From Mobilicoccus sp032056465 (GTDB taxonomy: Bacteria > Actinomycetota > Actinomycetes > Actinomycetales > Dermatophilaceae), in assembly GCF_032056465.1 (NCBI RefSeq), contig NZ_DAMBCL010000013.1: DNA of 64,000 bases; one strand, given 5' to 3'. The notes beneath the pieces were generated by a model. The model was given only the letters and a program-made list of their open reading frames with translations, ran no database searches and was not told where the DNA came from. This document shows positions 53,944-62,042 of this stretch, one piece after another. The translations under genes were made by a program, and so were the position numbers. Every line of letters starts with the position of its first letter. Position 1 is the stretch's first letter.

Positions 53944-55862
53944 CGGGCCACCGCCACGGCCGCCGCGGCGTCGAGCAGACGCCGGGGTTGGGCGGAATCA
54001 ACGTCGATCTCGTCGATGGCCGCCGTGAGGCGGGCCTTCTGCTCGGCATGCAGGGCGGTGACGCGGTCGAGGAGTCGGGCGCGCGCCTTGGCGGCCAGGG
54101 TGCGGACGGCCTGGTCGCCGAAGATCGCCTCGAGCAGGCGCTGCGCGACGACGGCCGAGCCGCCCGCGATGCCGACCTCCGCGCCGCCGAGCGTCCCCAT
54201 CGTGTGGCTGAAGACGACGAGCATGAGCACGACACCGACGGCGTTGACGCCCATCGACAGCACCCTCGCGGTCGTCCGGCGGTCCTGCCCCTCGCTGCGG
54301 ACGAGGTCGAGCAGGTCGTTCTGCCAGTCCCGCACGAGGCGGTGGACGTCGTCGTCGAATCCGACCGGCGGAGAAGTGAGTTCGGGGTGCGCCGAGATGA
54401 CGGCCGCGGTGCCCGGGATGCTGCGCCAGCGCTTGAGCACCGTGGTCGTCGCCTCCTCGGAGTTGGCGAGGATGAGGTCGGCGACGCCGGACTGCAGGGC
54501 CTCGCCGAGTTCGGCCGCCGGCGCCGGCCGGCCCTTGAGCATCGCGGTGACGCGGTCGCGCAGGCGTCCGAAGCCGACCTCGACCTGCCGCAGGAACTCG
54601 CCGGTGCCGACGAACTCCTGCCACCGGGCGAGGACCTCGCCCCGCAACAGGGTGCCGTCGCTCATTCCCTGCGCGATGCCCTCGAGGGCCTCGGCGTAGG
54701 CGACGTCGACGACGGCGCGCATCTGTTCGACCGTCTGCACCTGGGTCGAACTGGCCTCGGCGAGCATTCGGACACGTCCCCCGAGGGAGTCCAGGGCACC
54801 GTCGAGCGTGCGCCGGACGACGAGTCCACGGGCGCGCTGGTCCTCCCCGAGGCGCGAGAGCCAGGCCCGCAGGTCGGCGACGTCGTCCTCGGGGAGCATC
54901 CCGTCGGCGGTGAGCGTGGTCTCCCCGAGCGCGAACACCGGCGAGTTGGTGAGACCTTCGTCGACGAGCATGCCCCCGAGGTGCTCGGCGATCTCGTCGC
55001 TCGCACCGTCGGGCACGCGGTCGAGGACGATCGCGACCGACGTCCCACGTTCCACGGCGCGGCGGAGCATCTCCCACGGCACGGCGTCGGCGTAGCGCGC
55101 GGCCGTGGTGACGAAGACCCACAGGTCGGCCGCGCCGAGGAGCTGACGGGCGAGGTCGCGGTTGCTCGCGACGACGGAGTCGATGTCGGGGGCGTCGAGC
55201 AGCGCGATGCCGGCGGGGAGCCCGTCCGCGGCCGCGAGGCGCAGCGCAGCGGGGTCGTCGTTGTCGACCGCACCACTCAGGCGGGTGAGGTTGGGCAGGA
55301 CGCGTGGGGTGGTGAACCAGCGGGCGTCGTCGGGGTGGTGGACGAGGACGCAGGCGCGGGTCGTGGGGCGCAGCACCCCGCTGCGCGTGACCACGCGACG
55401 GGCGAGCGTGTTGACGAGGGTCGACTTGCCCGCCCCGGTCGATCCGCCGACGACCGCGAGCAGGGGCGCGTCGATGTCGGCGAGGCGCGGGAGGATGTAG
55501 TCGTCGAACTGGTCGAGCATCTCCCCCCGCCCGCGACGGGCCGCCTCGGCGTCGGCGGTCTGCAGCGGCAGGTGGGAGGCGGCGACCTCGTCGCGCAGAC
55601 CCGTCACCGCCGAGTAGAGGACGGCGACCTCGTCCACCGCGTCGGCGTCCACGATCTCGGCCTCGACGATCTCGCCCTGGACGGCGTCGTCGTGGACGAG
55701 CTGGGTGCGCGTCGCGTCGAGGGCGGTGCTGCCGCCGGGGGACGAGACTCCCACCCGGTCGGCGGGGTCGGCGTCGCGTCCGCCGGTGCTCGGCGCGGCC
55801 CGGTCGATCCCGGGGCCGTCGTGCTGCGGGGACGTCGCGTCGTGCGTGTAGTCGTCGGTCAC
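53940..55862 (-). CDS. Dynamin-like membrane GTPase, first of a pair
   Basis: 640 residues from GTG 55862. An acidic N-terminal leader (about 1-75, EIVEAEIVDADAVDEV) precedes a GTPase domain: GGSTGAGKSTLVNTL P-loop, TTRAC, LLDAPDIDS (DxxG), VLDRVPD. A helical middle and a paired transmembrane hairpin (about 550-590, VNAVGVVLMLVVFSHTMGTL...) follow, then a coiled C-terminus. Tandem with a second GTPase through an ATGA overlap; the pair resembles actinobacterial dynamins (DynA/DynB-like) but identity is not established. Possible promoter TACCGT at 55895-55890. Confidence 0.8.
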   Translation of the reverse strand: MTDDYTHDATSPQHDGPGIDRAAPSTGGRDADPADRVGVSSPGGSTALDATRTQLVHDDAVQGEIVEAEIVDADAVDEVAVLYSAVTGLRDEVAASHLPLQTADAEAARRGRGEMLDQFDDYILPRLADIDAPLLAVVGGSTGAGKSTLVNTLARRVVTRSGVLRPTTRACVLVHHPDDARWFTTPRVLPNLTRLSGAVDNDDPAALRLAAADGLPAGIALLDAPDIDSVVASNRDLARQLLGAADLWVFVTTAARYADAVPWEMLRRAVERGTSVAIVLDRVPDGASDEIAEHLGGMLVDEGLTNSPVFALGETTLTADGMLPEDDVADLRAWLSRLGEDQRARGLVVRRTLDGALDSLGGRVRMLAEASSTQVQTVEQMRAVVDVAYAEALEGIAQGMSDGTLLRGEVLARWQEFVGTGEFLRQVEVGFGRLRDRVTAMLKGRPAPAAELGEALQSGVADLILANSEEATTTVLKRWRSIPGTAAVISAHPELTSPPVGFDDDVHRLVRDWQNDLLDLVRSEGQDRRTTARVLSMGVNAVGVVLMLVVFSHTMGTLGGAEVGIAGGSAVVAQRLLEAIFGDQAVRTLAAKARARLLDRVTALHAEQKARLTAAIDEIDVDSAQPRRLLDAAAAVAVAR

Positions 55863-56212
55863 CGTCCGCCCTTTCTCTGTGGCTCCACCACGGTACCGGC
55901 GCGGGGACCGACCTCGCCCCTCGACGGGCGGGCCGGGAGGGCGGTGACCGGCACGGATGCGCTCCCCGCCGGAGGTGTCCAGGCGGCCCGGACCCGTCAC
56001 CCGGCGGGTGCGGAGCGGGCGGGTGCGGGCGCAGACCTGCGGGCGCGGGCGTGGGCGTGGGACGACACCGTCGGTCCGCCACGCCGAGACCACATCGAGA
56101 CCTCCCGGCGCGGAACGCTCACGTCGAGGCCGGCGGATCCGATCGGAAGGCATCAGGACGGCCCGCACGCAGGGCACCGCCAGGACGGCATCCGGACCAC
56201 CCAAGGACCACC
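55863..56212. other. 350-base intergenic region between divergent genes
   Basis: Holds the upstream region of the dynamin-like genes (candidate -10 TACCGT, 55895-55890, minus strand) and of the small gene at 56213 (SD AAGGA at 56203-56207). GC-rich, no repeats or RNA features seen. Confidence 0.4.
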
Positions 56213-56470
56213 ATGAGCACCCTCACCAGCCACCGGCCCACCGACGCAGCGCGCATCGAGGAGCGCTCCGGTCCCGGTGCGCATCCGATCGGCACGGGCG
56301 ACCTCGTCATCGACGCCGCGGCTCGGCAGGGACACGCCGTCGTCGGCATCCTGCGCCGCACCGATCCCCAGGCCTGGCTCTTCGCCGAGCGCGCGCGCTA
56401 CCTGCGCACCGGCTCCTGCGACGCCTACGCCGAGCAACTCCTCCGCAGCGCGGGCTTCCTCAGGGGCTGA
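56213..56470 (+). CDS. Small hypothetical protein (85 aa)
   Basis: 85 residues from ATG 56213 with AAGGA 6 bases upstream. No transmembrane helix or signal peptide. Central GTGDLVIDAAARQGHAVVGILRR and ARYLRTGSCDAYAEQLLRSAGFL look like an alpha/beta mini-domain with a helical end. I do not recognise the family; it could be a regulator or an orphan. Coding likelihood rests on a consistent frame with a real SD and low-complexity-free composition; transcription is towards the convergent lipoprotein gene. Confidence 0.5.
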   Translation: MSTLTSHRPTDAARIEERSGPGAHPIGTGDLVIDAAARQGHAVVGILRRTDPQAWLFAERARYLRTGSCDAYAEQLLRSAGFLRG

Positions 56471-56536
56471 CCCCCGCCCGCGCCTCGCGGCGCGCCGAAC
56501 GCGCGACCCGCTCGCCGCCACTGCGGCACCGACGCA

Positions 56537-56564
56537 GGTGACCTGCCTCGGTCGGCCGGTCACC
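56537..56564. terminator. Possible terminator between small gene and lipoprotein gene
   Basis: GGTGACC (56537-56543) / GGTCACC (56558-56564) with a 14-base loop, between convergent genes. Modest stem. Confidence 0.3.
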
Positions 56565-56730
56565 CGGTACGGGCAGGGGTCGCGAGGCACCGCCAACACG
56601 GGGATGCCCCCGGGGTTCCGCGGATGCACCTCCGGCAGGCGGTGTGCGCCCAGAGACGGCGGTGTCTCGTCGACTCGACGGTGCGCCGACAGCTCCAGCG
56701 CGTGGTCCACGCGTCCTGAGGCCTCACGTC

Positions 56731-57453
56731 TCACGCAGGACGCACATCGGTCACCTTCGCGGTGAGCGTCGCCTTCGAGGACTTGGTCCGCCCGCTGCCC
56801 GGCTCGTAGTTCATCCTGCCCTCGGGGGTCAAGGTCGCCGAGTCGATCTGCTCATCTTCCAGGCCCTCGACGGTGTAGGTGATGCGGATCGGCATGGTGG
56901 GCATGGACGACACCGTGGGCTTGATCTCGTAGCTGACGTTGCACCCGGCGGAGCCGAAGCACTTCTTCTCCGTCACGAACACCTCGAGCTGGATGTCGTC
57001 GGGGGTCAGGTTCGGTACCGCCTCGGCGGCCGCGGTCGTGGGCGTGGGCGTCGGGGAAGCGGTGCGGGCGGTGCCACCGAGGGCCGCCTGCAAGGCCGCC
57101 GGGTCCTTCGTGTTGATGAGCCAGTTCTCCCCGAGCAGGAAGTTCGAACCGAACTCCGTGAGGAAGGTCGCCTTCCGCTCGAGATCGTTGGGATCGTCAA
57201 AGAGCATGAACACGTCGGCATCGCTGCAGGTGCCCGACTCCTTGGCGCCGTCGACCACGTTGTCCTGCTTCCAGTTGGGGCAGGGGTGCCCGGCCGCGAC
57301 GGCGGCGTCCTTGAGTGCGGCCACGCTCTCGTAGCGGGTCGGGCTCGTCGTCGGGGTCGCCTGTGGCGGCGCGTCGGTCTGCCCTCCGCACCCGCTGAGC
57401 AGGGATGCGATCGTGCCGACCGCGAGAAACGCCACGACGGTACGGTGTTTCAT
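56731..57453 (-). CDS. Secreted lipoprotein of unknown function
   Basis: 240 residues. Lipoprotein signal peptide with lipobox LLSGC (acylated Cys22), then a Thr/Pro-rich linker (about 24-42), a mixed domain (about 43-125, with three cysteines), a second Thr/Pro linker (about 130-150, SPTPTPTTAAAEA), and a beta-rich C-terminal domain (about 150-240) with two Cys (KKCFGSAGC) probably in a disulfide. Attached to the outer face of the membrane. No enzymatic motif recognised. SD AAGGAG 7 bases before ATG 57453. Confidence 0.7.
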   Translation of the reverse strand: MKHRTVVAFLAVGTIASLLSGCGGQTDAPPQATPTTSPTRYESVAALKDAAVAAGHPCPNWKQDNVVDGAKESGTCSDADVFMLFDDPNDLERKATFLTEFGSNFLLGENWLINTKDPAALQAALGGTARTASPTPTPTTAAAEAVPNLTPDDIQLEVFVTEKKCFGSAGCNVSYEIKPTVSSMPTMPIRITYTVEGLEDEQIDSATLTPEGRMNYEPGSGRTKSSKATLTAKVTDVRPA

Positions 57454-57928
57454 GTCGACTCCTTCGTGGTCGGCCACGCCACCGGCCTGTGACCGCAGGT
57501 GCCGGGGCCCCTGCCTGATGCGTGGATGATCGCTCGTCCAAGTTCGAACCCGAGGGACCAAGGTCCTGGCGCGGGAGCCGGATGCATCTCGCGGCCACCC
57601 CACCTCACGCAGCACCCGCGCCACCGCCTCCTGATCACGTGCGCACCGCATCGTCGCCGCACAGTCCTGTGGGCGGCCACCGCACCTGGCTCCCCCTGCC
57701 GCTGGACCACGAGCGGCCCCTGCCTCACCTCGAGGCGGGGGGCGCTTTCGTCGTGACCGCCGTGTCCATCCCGTGTCCACCAGCACCCGGGGCCGGGGCA
57801 CACGTGCAGGTCGGATTCATCTCGTGTCCACGTCCACCACACGTCTGCGCGCGACGACGCGCGATCCACGAGGGGCCCTCAGCGCCCGTGATGGGCCTCT
57901 GACCTGCGTAGATGCTGTCAACGGGTTG
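57454..57928. other. 475-base gene-free region upstream of the lipoprotein gene
   Basis: Contains the promoter region of the lipoprotein gene (not resolved) and the 3' flank of tRNA-Arg. An imperfect GC hairpin followed by CTTTC lies at about 57713-57748 and another near 57871-57902 that could end the tRNA-Arg transcript. No gene is supported; open frames here lack start signals and conserved composition. Confidence 0.4.
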
Positions 57929-58002
57929 CGCCCCCGGCAGGACTCGAACCTGCGACCTAGAGATTAGAAGGCTCTTGCTCTATCCAGCTGAGCTACGGGG
58001 GC
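57929..58002 (-). tRNA. tRNA-Arg (UCU)
   Basis: 74-base cloverleaf on the minus strand: acceptor GCCCCCG / CGGGGGC, D-arm GCTCAGCTGGATAGAGC, anticodon loop CTTCTAA (anticodon TCT) with one C-T mismatch at the bottom of the anticodon stem, T-arm GCAGG-TTCGAGT-CCTGC, discriminator G. CCA not encoded. Confidence 0.93.
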
Positions 58003-58225
58003 AACGCGTCTCGCAGTCTAACCGGGGACGGAGGAACGGCCGGTGACGTCACGGTGGACGGCCAAAGAGCGCCGTTCACCGCAACGGTCGAGCATCACAG
58101 CGACCTTTCGCTTGCGTCAGGGCGCGGCGGGTGCACCATGAAGCATCCGGTGGACCTCCACCCAGCCGCTTCAGAGCTCACCCGGCCGTGGCAGAACTCT
58201 CGGCCGAGTTCCGTTGGGCGGGGCC

Positions 58226-58253
58226 GTCTCCGGCCGATACGAAGGGGTATCGG
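58226..58253 (+). promoter_or_regulatory. Possible SigF-like promoter with overlapping palindrome before phaZ
   Basis: GTCT (58226-58229), 15 bases, GGGTAT (58245-58250), close to the GTTT-N15-GGGTAT stress consensus (one mismatch in the -35). A perfect palindrome CCGATAC (58234-58240) / GTATCGG (58247-58253) covers the -10 and may be an operator. Predicted start about 20 bases before ATG 58277. Confidence 0.4.
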
Positions 58254-58276
58254 ACTCAGCACCGAGGAGCACTGCG

Positions 58277-59668
58277 ATGACCACCACCGACCGCACAGCA
58301 GGCGAGGGCCTGGGTCTCACGCGCGACGCATCCGCCACGCTCTGGGGCGCCACGGACCGCTACTCGGGCCCGTACAACCCGTGGCTCGAGCCCACCCACT
58401 ACATCGGCACGTTGATGATGTCGTTCGCCTCGGTGGGGGTGGGCCTGCAGCGGGACTGGCTGCGGGTCCAGCGCGACCTCGGGCGCCTCTACGGCCAGCC
58501 GTTGCCGGTACAGCAGTTCTCCAGCTGGCTCGGGCGGATCGCCGACGCGAACGTCTCGCTCATGGACCAGCTCACCCGCGAGTACACGAAGCCGGAGTTC
58601 GGCCTCGACACGACGCGCATCGACGGCAAGGAGGTCGCCGTCACCGAGCGCATCGTCGAGGCGCGGCCGTTCTGCAACCTCATCCACTTCGACCGGGACA
58701 CCGACCGCAAGGACCCGATCGTCCTGCTCATCGCCCCTCAGTCGGGCCACTACGCGACCCTGCTCCGACCCACCGTGGAACGCCTCCTCCCCGAGGCCGA
58801 GGTCTACATCACCGACTGGATCAGCGCCCGCGAGGTCGCCCCCGAAGAGGGCACGTTCGACCTCGACACCTACGCCGACGACGTCCGTCACTTCGTCACC
58901 ATGCTCGGGCCGAAGACGAACGTCCTCGCGATCTGTCAGTCCACGGTGCCCTCGGTCATGGCGATCTCCCGCCTCGCCGAGGACGACCCCGCGACGCAGC
59001 CGGCGACGCTCACGGTCATGGCCGGTCCGCTCGACCCCGCGGCGGCGCCCACCGACGTCACCGAGCTCGCCGACCGCATGCATCTGCCGACCTATCTGCA
59101 GACCTTCATCGCCCGCGCCCCCAACGGTCGCCGGGTCTACCCGGGCTACGTGCAGCTCATGTCGTTCATCGCCATGAACCCGCAGAACCACTTCTCCTCC
59201 CACCGCGACCTGTACCGCTACCAGGTCGCCGACGACACCCACCCCGAGATCGAGCGCATCGAGCGCTTCTACCGGGAGTACTTCGCCGTCGCCGACCTCA
59301 CCGCCGAGTTCTACGCCGACACCGTCAAGCGGGTGTTCATCGAGAAGCAGCTCGCCGCGGGCACGATGGAGTACGGCGGTCGGCTGGTGCGACCCGAGGC
59401 GATCACGTGCCCGATCATCGGCATCGAGGGCTCGAACGACGACATCTCGGCGCCCGGCCAGACCCGTGACTTCCTCGCGAAGTTCACCGGCTCGGACGAC
59501 GTGTCGTTCTACGAGCAGGAGGGCGCCGGACACTACGGCGTCTTCGCCGGCGGTCACTGGCGTGGCGACATCGCACCGCGGGTCCTCGGCAAGATCCACG
59601 CCTACGCCACCGAGGACTACAGCCCGCCGCAGTACCCGCACATCCCCATCGCGCCGTACGAGGGCTGA
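58277..59668 (+). CDS. phaZ: Intracellular polyhydroxyalkanoate (PHB) depolymerase
   Basis: 463 residues, alpha/beta hydrolase of the intracellular PHB depolymerase type, which mobilises granule-stored polyhydroxybutyrate. The nucleophile is Cys220 (AICQSTVPSVMA), the Cys-type elbow known from Cupriavidus PhaZ; the C-terminal His lies in GAGHYGVFAGGHW and an Asp in GIEGSNDDISAPG. N-terminus without signal peptide, in line with intracellular granules. Start ATG 58277 has GAGGAG 8 bases upstream. A strong terminator follows at 59711. No PHA synthase (phaC) is present in the window. Confidence 0.88.
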   Translation: MTTTDRTAGEGLGLTRDASATLWGATDRYSGPYNPWLEPTHYIGTLMMSFASVGVGLQRDWLRVQRDLGRLYGQPLPVQQFSSWLGRIADANVSLMDQLTREYTKPEFGLDTTRIDGKEVAVTERIVEARPFCNLIHFDRDTDRKDPIVLLIAPQSGHYATLLRPTVERLLPEAEVYITDWISAREVAPEEGTFDLDTYADDVRHFVTMLGPKTNVLAICQSTVPSVMAISRLAEDDPATQPATLTVMAGPLDPAAAPTDVTELADRMHLPTYLQTFIARAPNGRRVYPGYVQLMSFIAMNPQNHFSSHRDLYRYQVADDTHPEIERIERFYREYFAVADLTAEFYADTVKRVFIEKQLAAGTMEYGGRLVRPEAITCPIIGIEGSNDDISAPGQTRDFLAKFTGSDDVSFYEQEGAGHYGVFAGGHWRGDIAPRVLGKIHAYATEDYSPPQYPHIPIAPYEG

Positions 59669-59710
59669 GACCGGCATCTCACCGGCTGACGCCCTGCCGT
59701 TCGCGAGAGA

Positions 59711-59745
59711 TCACGTGGGTCCGTCCACCGGACGGACCCACGTGA
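59711..59745 (+). terminator. Strong terminator after phaZ
   Basis: Perfect 16-bp stem (59711-59726 / 59730-59745) with a 3-base loop, followed by TT; begins about 40 bases after the phaZ stop and just before the promoter of the phosphopantetheinyl transferase gene. Confidence 0.92.
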
Positions 59746-59771
59746 TTCGTGTCACCCCCACCCTCGGCCAC

Positions 59772-59784
59772 TAGGGTTGTGGAC
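59772..59784 (+). promoter_or_regulatory. Leaderless -10 box of the phosphopantetheinyl transferase gene
   Basis: TAGGGT (59772-59777), 7 bases, GTG 59785. No SD before the start. The promoter lies immediately after the phaZ terminator, which separates the two genes. Confidence 0.5.
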
Positions 59785-60582
59785 GTGAACGAGCCGCATC
59801 GAGTTGCCGAGGTGCACGTGTACTCCGCGCGACCCACCTTCGCGCCGGAGTCCGTTCATCTCCTCGACGACGACGAACGGACCTCCCTCGCCACGCTGCG
59901 CCGCCCGCGCGATCACGCCCGGTACGTCAGCGCACACGCCCTGCTCCGCTACGCCCTCGCGCAGCACACCGGCATCCCCGAGAGCGCGCAACGCTTCCAC
60001 CGGAGGTGCGTCCTGTGCCGCGGCCCGCACGGCAAGCCCCGGCTCCTCCCGCCGGGGGTCGAACCCGGTGAGGACGGCACGTTGGCCGCGGACCCGGGCA
60101 CACCCCACGTCAACCTCTCCCACACCGACGGGCGCATCGTGCTCGCCCTCTCCCCCCACCACGCGGTCGGCGTCGATGTCGAACGCTGGGACGCGACGAG
60201 TTTCGCCGGGTTCGCCAGCGTCGCCCTGACCTCCGAGGAGGCCCGGGAGCTGCTCGAGTTCGACGTGTCCGAGCGTGAGGTCGCGCGCGCGGTGTGGTGG
60301 TGCCGCAAGGAGGCCGTCCTCAAGGCCACCGGGCACGGACTACGCGTCGATGCTCGTCACCTGCGCGTCTCGGCGCCCGACCGCCCGGCCGCCCTGCTGG
60401 ACTGGACCGACGACGACATCCCCCGCCCCACCGTCTCGATGGCCGATCTGCCCGTGCGCGGACGCTACGCCGCCGCCGTCGCCGTCGCCGGCGACGTGGA
60501 ACTCCGGGTCCACCTGCACGAGGTCGACACCCCCGACGCCGTCTCGGTGCAGGCGGTGCCGGGCGGGCGCAACCACGACTGA
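59785..60582 (+). CDS. 4'-phosphopantetheinyl transferase (Sfp type)
   Basis: 265 residues; transfers the phosphopantetheine arm of CoA to carrier proteins. Core motifs: GVDVERWDA (metal-binding GVDxE), WWCRKEAVLKATGHGL (WxxKEA) and VNLSHTDG. Length and motif spacing are of the Sfp/secondary-metabolism type rather than AcpS. It lies across from the NRPS-like gene at 62026 and its M1 partner, so activation of that carrier domain is the likely role (inference from location). Start GTG 59785 is chosen by the -10 box 7 bases upstream; a GTG at 59779 is less likely. Confidence 0.88.
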   Translation: MNEPHRVAEVHVYSARPTFAPESVHLLDDDERTSLATLRRPRDHARYVSAHALLRYALAQHTGIPESAQRFHRRCVLCRGPHGKPRLLPPGVEPGEDGTLAADPGTPHVNLSHTDGRIVLALSPHHAVGVDVERWDATSFAGFASVALTSEEARELLEFDVSEREVARAVWWCRKEAVLKATGHGLRVDARHLRVSAPDRPAALLDWTDDDIPRPTVSMADLPVRGRYAAAVAVAGDVELRVHLHEVDTPDAVSVQAVPGGRNHD

Positions 60583-60647
60583 CCCAGGCGACGCCGCGAC
60601 ACCCGAGCCGGTCCCTCGCCAGGCCGGGGAACGAGGGGAGACCCTCC

Positions 60648-62042
60648 TCAGGACCGGCGTCGTCGCGGAGCGGGCGGCATCGGCGGCAGGTCGGGCAGGT
60701 CCTCCTCGTCGATCCACGGTGACAGGACGTCCTCGAGGCCCGGCTGGGCCGCGGCGAGGTGGGCGCGGAAGTCGTCGGTCGTGACCACGGTGTCGAGGTG
60801 CCGAGCCACCCATGAGCGGACGATCGCGTCGAACGCCTCGGGGCCCACGGCGCAGGAGACGGCGTGCAGGGCGAGGGCACCGCGCTTGTAGACGCGGTCG
60901 TCGAACATCCGCTCCGCTCCGGGGTCGGCGACGCGGATGTCCTGGGGCTCGTCCCGCAGGGCGGCGTGGTGGCGTTCCGCCGTGGCGCGCAGCCGACGCG
61001 AGCCGAGGTGGTCCCACCACACCCACTCCGAGTAGCAGGCGAAGCCCTCGTTGAGCCAGATGTCGCGCCACCGCGCGAGCCCGACCGCGTTGCCGAACCA
61101 CTGGTGGGCGAGTTCGTGCGCGACGAGACGTTCGCTGTGCCGACGGCCGTCGACGTGGTTGGCGCCGAAGATCGACACGGTCTGGGCCTCGAGCGGGATC
61201 TCGAGCGAGTCGTCGGTGACGACGACGTCGTAGCGCGAGAACGGGTAGGGACCGAATCGGTCGACGAACAACCGCATCATCTCGGTCTGCCGGCCGAAGT
61301 CGTGGGCCGCGCGGCGACGCAGCCGGTCGGGGACGTAGATCCGCTGCGGCACGTCACCGCGGGCGAGACCCTCGGGCTCGACCGCGCCGTACCGCCCCAC
61401 CTGGATCGTCGCGAGGTACGGCGCCGTGGGGGTGGGGTTGTCGAAGACGGTGGTCGTGCGGCTCGAGGAGCGTCGCTGCGACACGAGCTCACCGTTGGCG
61501 ACGACGGTGTAGGCCGACTCCGTCGTCACCGAGATGCGGTAGGTGGCGCGGGAGGAGGGCCGGTCGTTGCAGGGGAACCACGTGGGCGCGCCGTCGGGTT
61601 GGGCCGCGACGAGGGCGCCGTCGGTGAGCTCCTCGAACCCGACCTCACCCCACGGACCCGTCCGGGGACCTGGCCGGCCACCGTAGGAGACGACCACCTG
61701 CAACCGACGCCGCGCCCCGGTCTCGCCGGGCAGCGGGACGATGAGCTTGGCGCCGCGCGTGCGCCACCGGCGCACGGACTCCCCGTCGACGCGCACGTCC
61801 GAGACGGTGAGCCCGTCGAGGTCGAAGTCGAGCTGCTTGGCCGCCTCGCGCAGGACGACGGTGATGCGCGCCGTGGCGACGAGACGGTTCGTCCGCACCG
61901 TGTAGTCGAGATCGAGGTCGTAGTGGGTGACGTCGTAGACGTCGCTGCCCTGATCGGAGACGTAGTCCGCCGGCCCTGGGGTGAGGGCGGCGGCGAGACG
62001 GTCGAGGGGGCCGGGCAGGGACAGGTCAGGCATGGTCGTCAC
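60648..62042 (-). CDS. M1 family metallopeptidase associated with a Pls/PosA-type NRPS
   Basis: 464 residues. M1 N-terminal beta domain (about 25-215) and catalytic domain with HELAH at 309-313 (VAHELAHQWFGN) and the downstream Glu in LNEGFACYSE. The usual GAMEN exopeptidase motif is replaced by PLEAQTVSIFGAN. Lacks the C-terminal helical domain of PepN. No signal peptide. The start (GTG/ATG 62042 or ATG 62033) overlaps the stop of the NRPS terminal-domain gene by 8-17 bases, so they are translationally coupled. Its substrate may be the NRPS product or a peptide linked to it; this is inference. Confidence 0.85.
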   Translation of the reverse strand: MTTMPDLSLPGPLDRLAAALTPGPADYVSDQGSDVYDVTHYDLDLDYTVRTNRLVATARITVVLREAAKQLDFDLDGLTVSDVRVDGESVRRWRTRGAKLIVPLPGETGARRRLQVVVSYGGRPGPRTGPWGEVGFEELTDGALVAAQPDGAPTWFPCNDRPSSRATYRISVTTESAYTVVANGELVSQRRSSSRTTTVFDNPTPTAPYLATIQVGRYGAVEPEGLARGDVPQRIYVPDRLRRRAAHDFGRQTEMMRLFVDRFGPYPFSRYDVVVTDDSLEIPLEAQTVSIFGANHVDGRRHSERLVAHELAHQWFGNAVGLARWRDIWLNEGFACYSEWVWWDHLGSRRLRATAERHHAALRDEPQDIRVADPGAERMFDDRVYKRGALALHAVSCAVGPEAFDAIVRSWVARHLDTVVTTDDFRAHLAAAQPGLEDVLSPWIDEEDLPDLPPMPPAPRRRRS

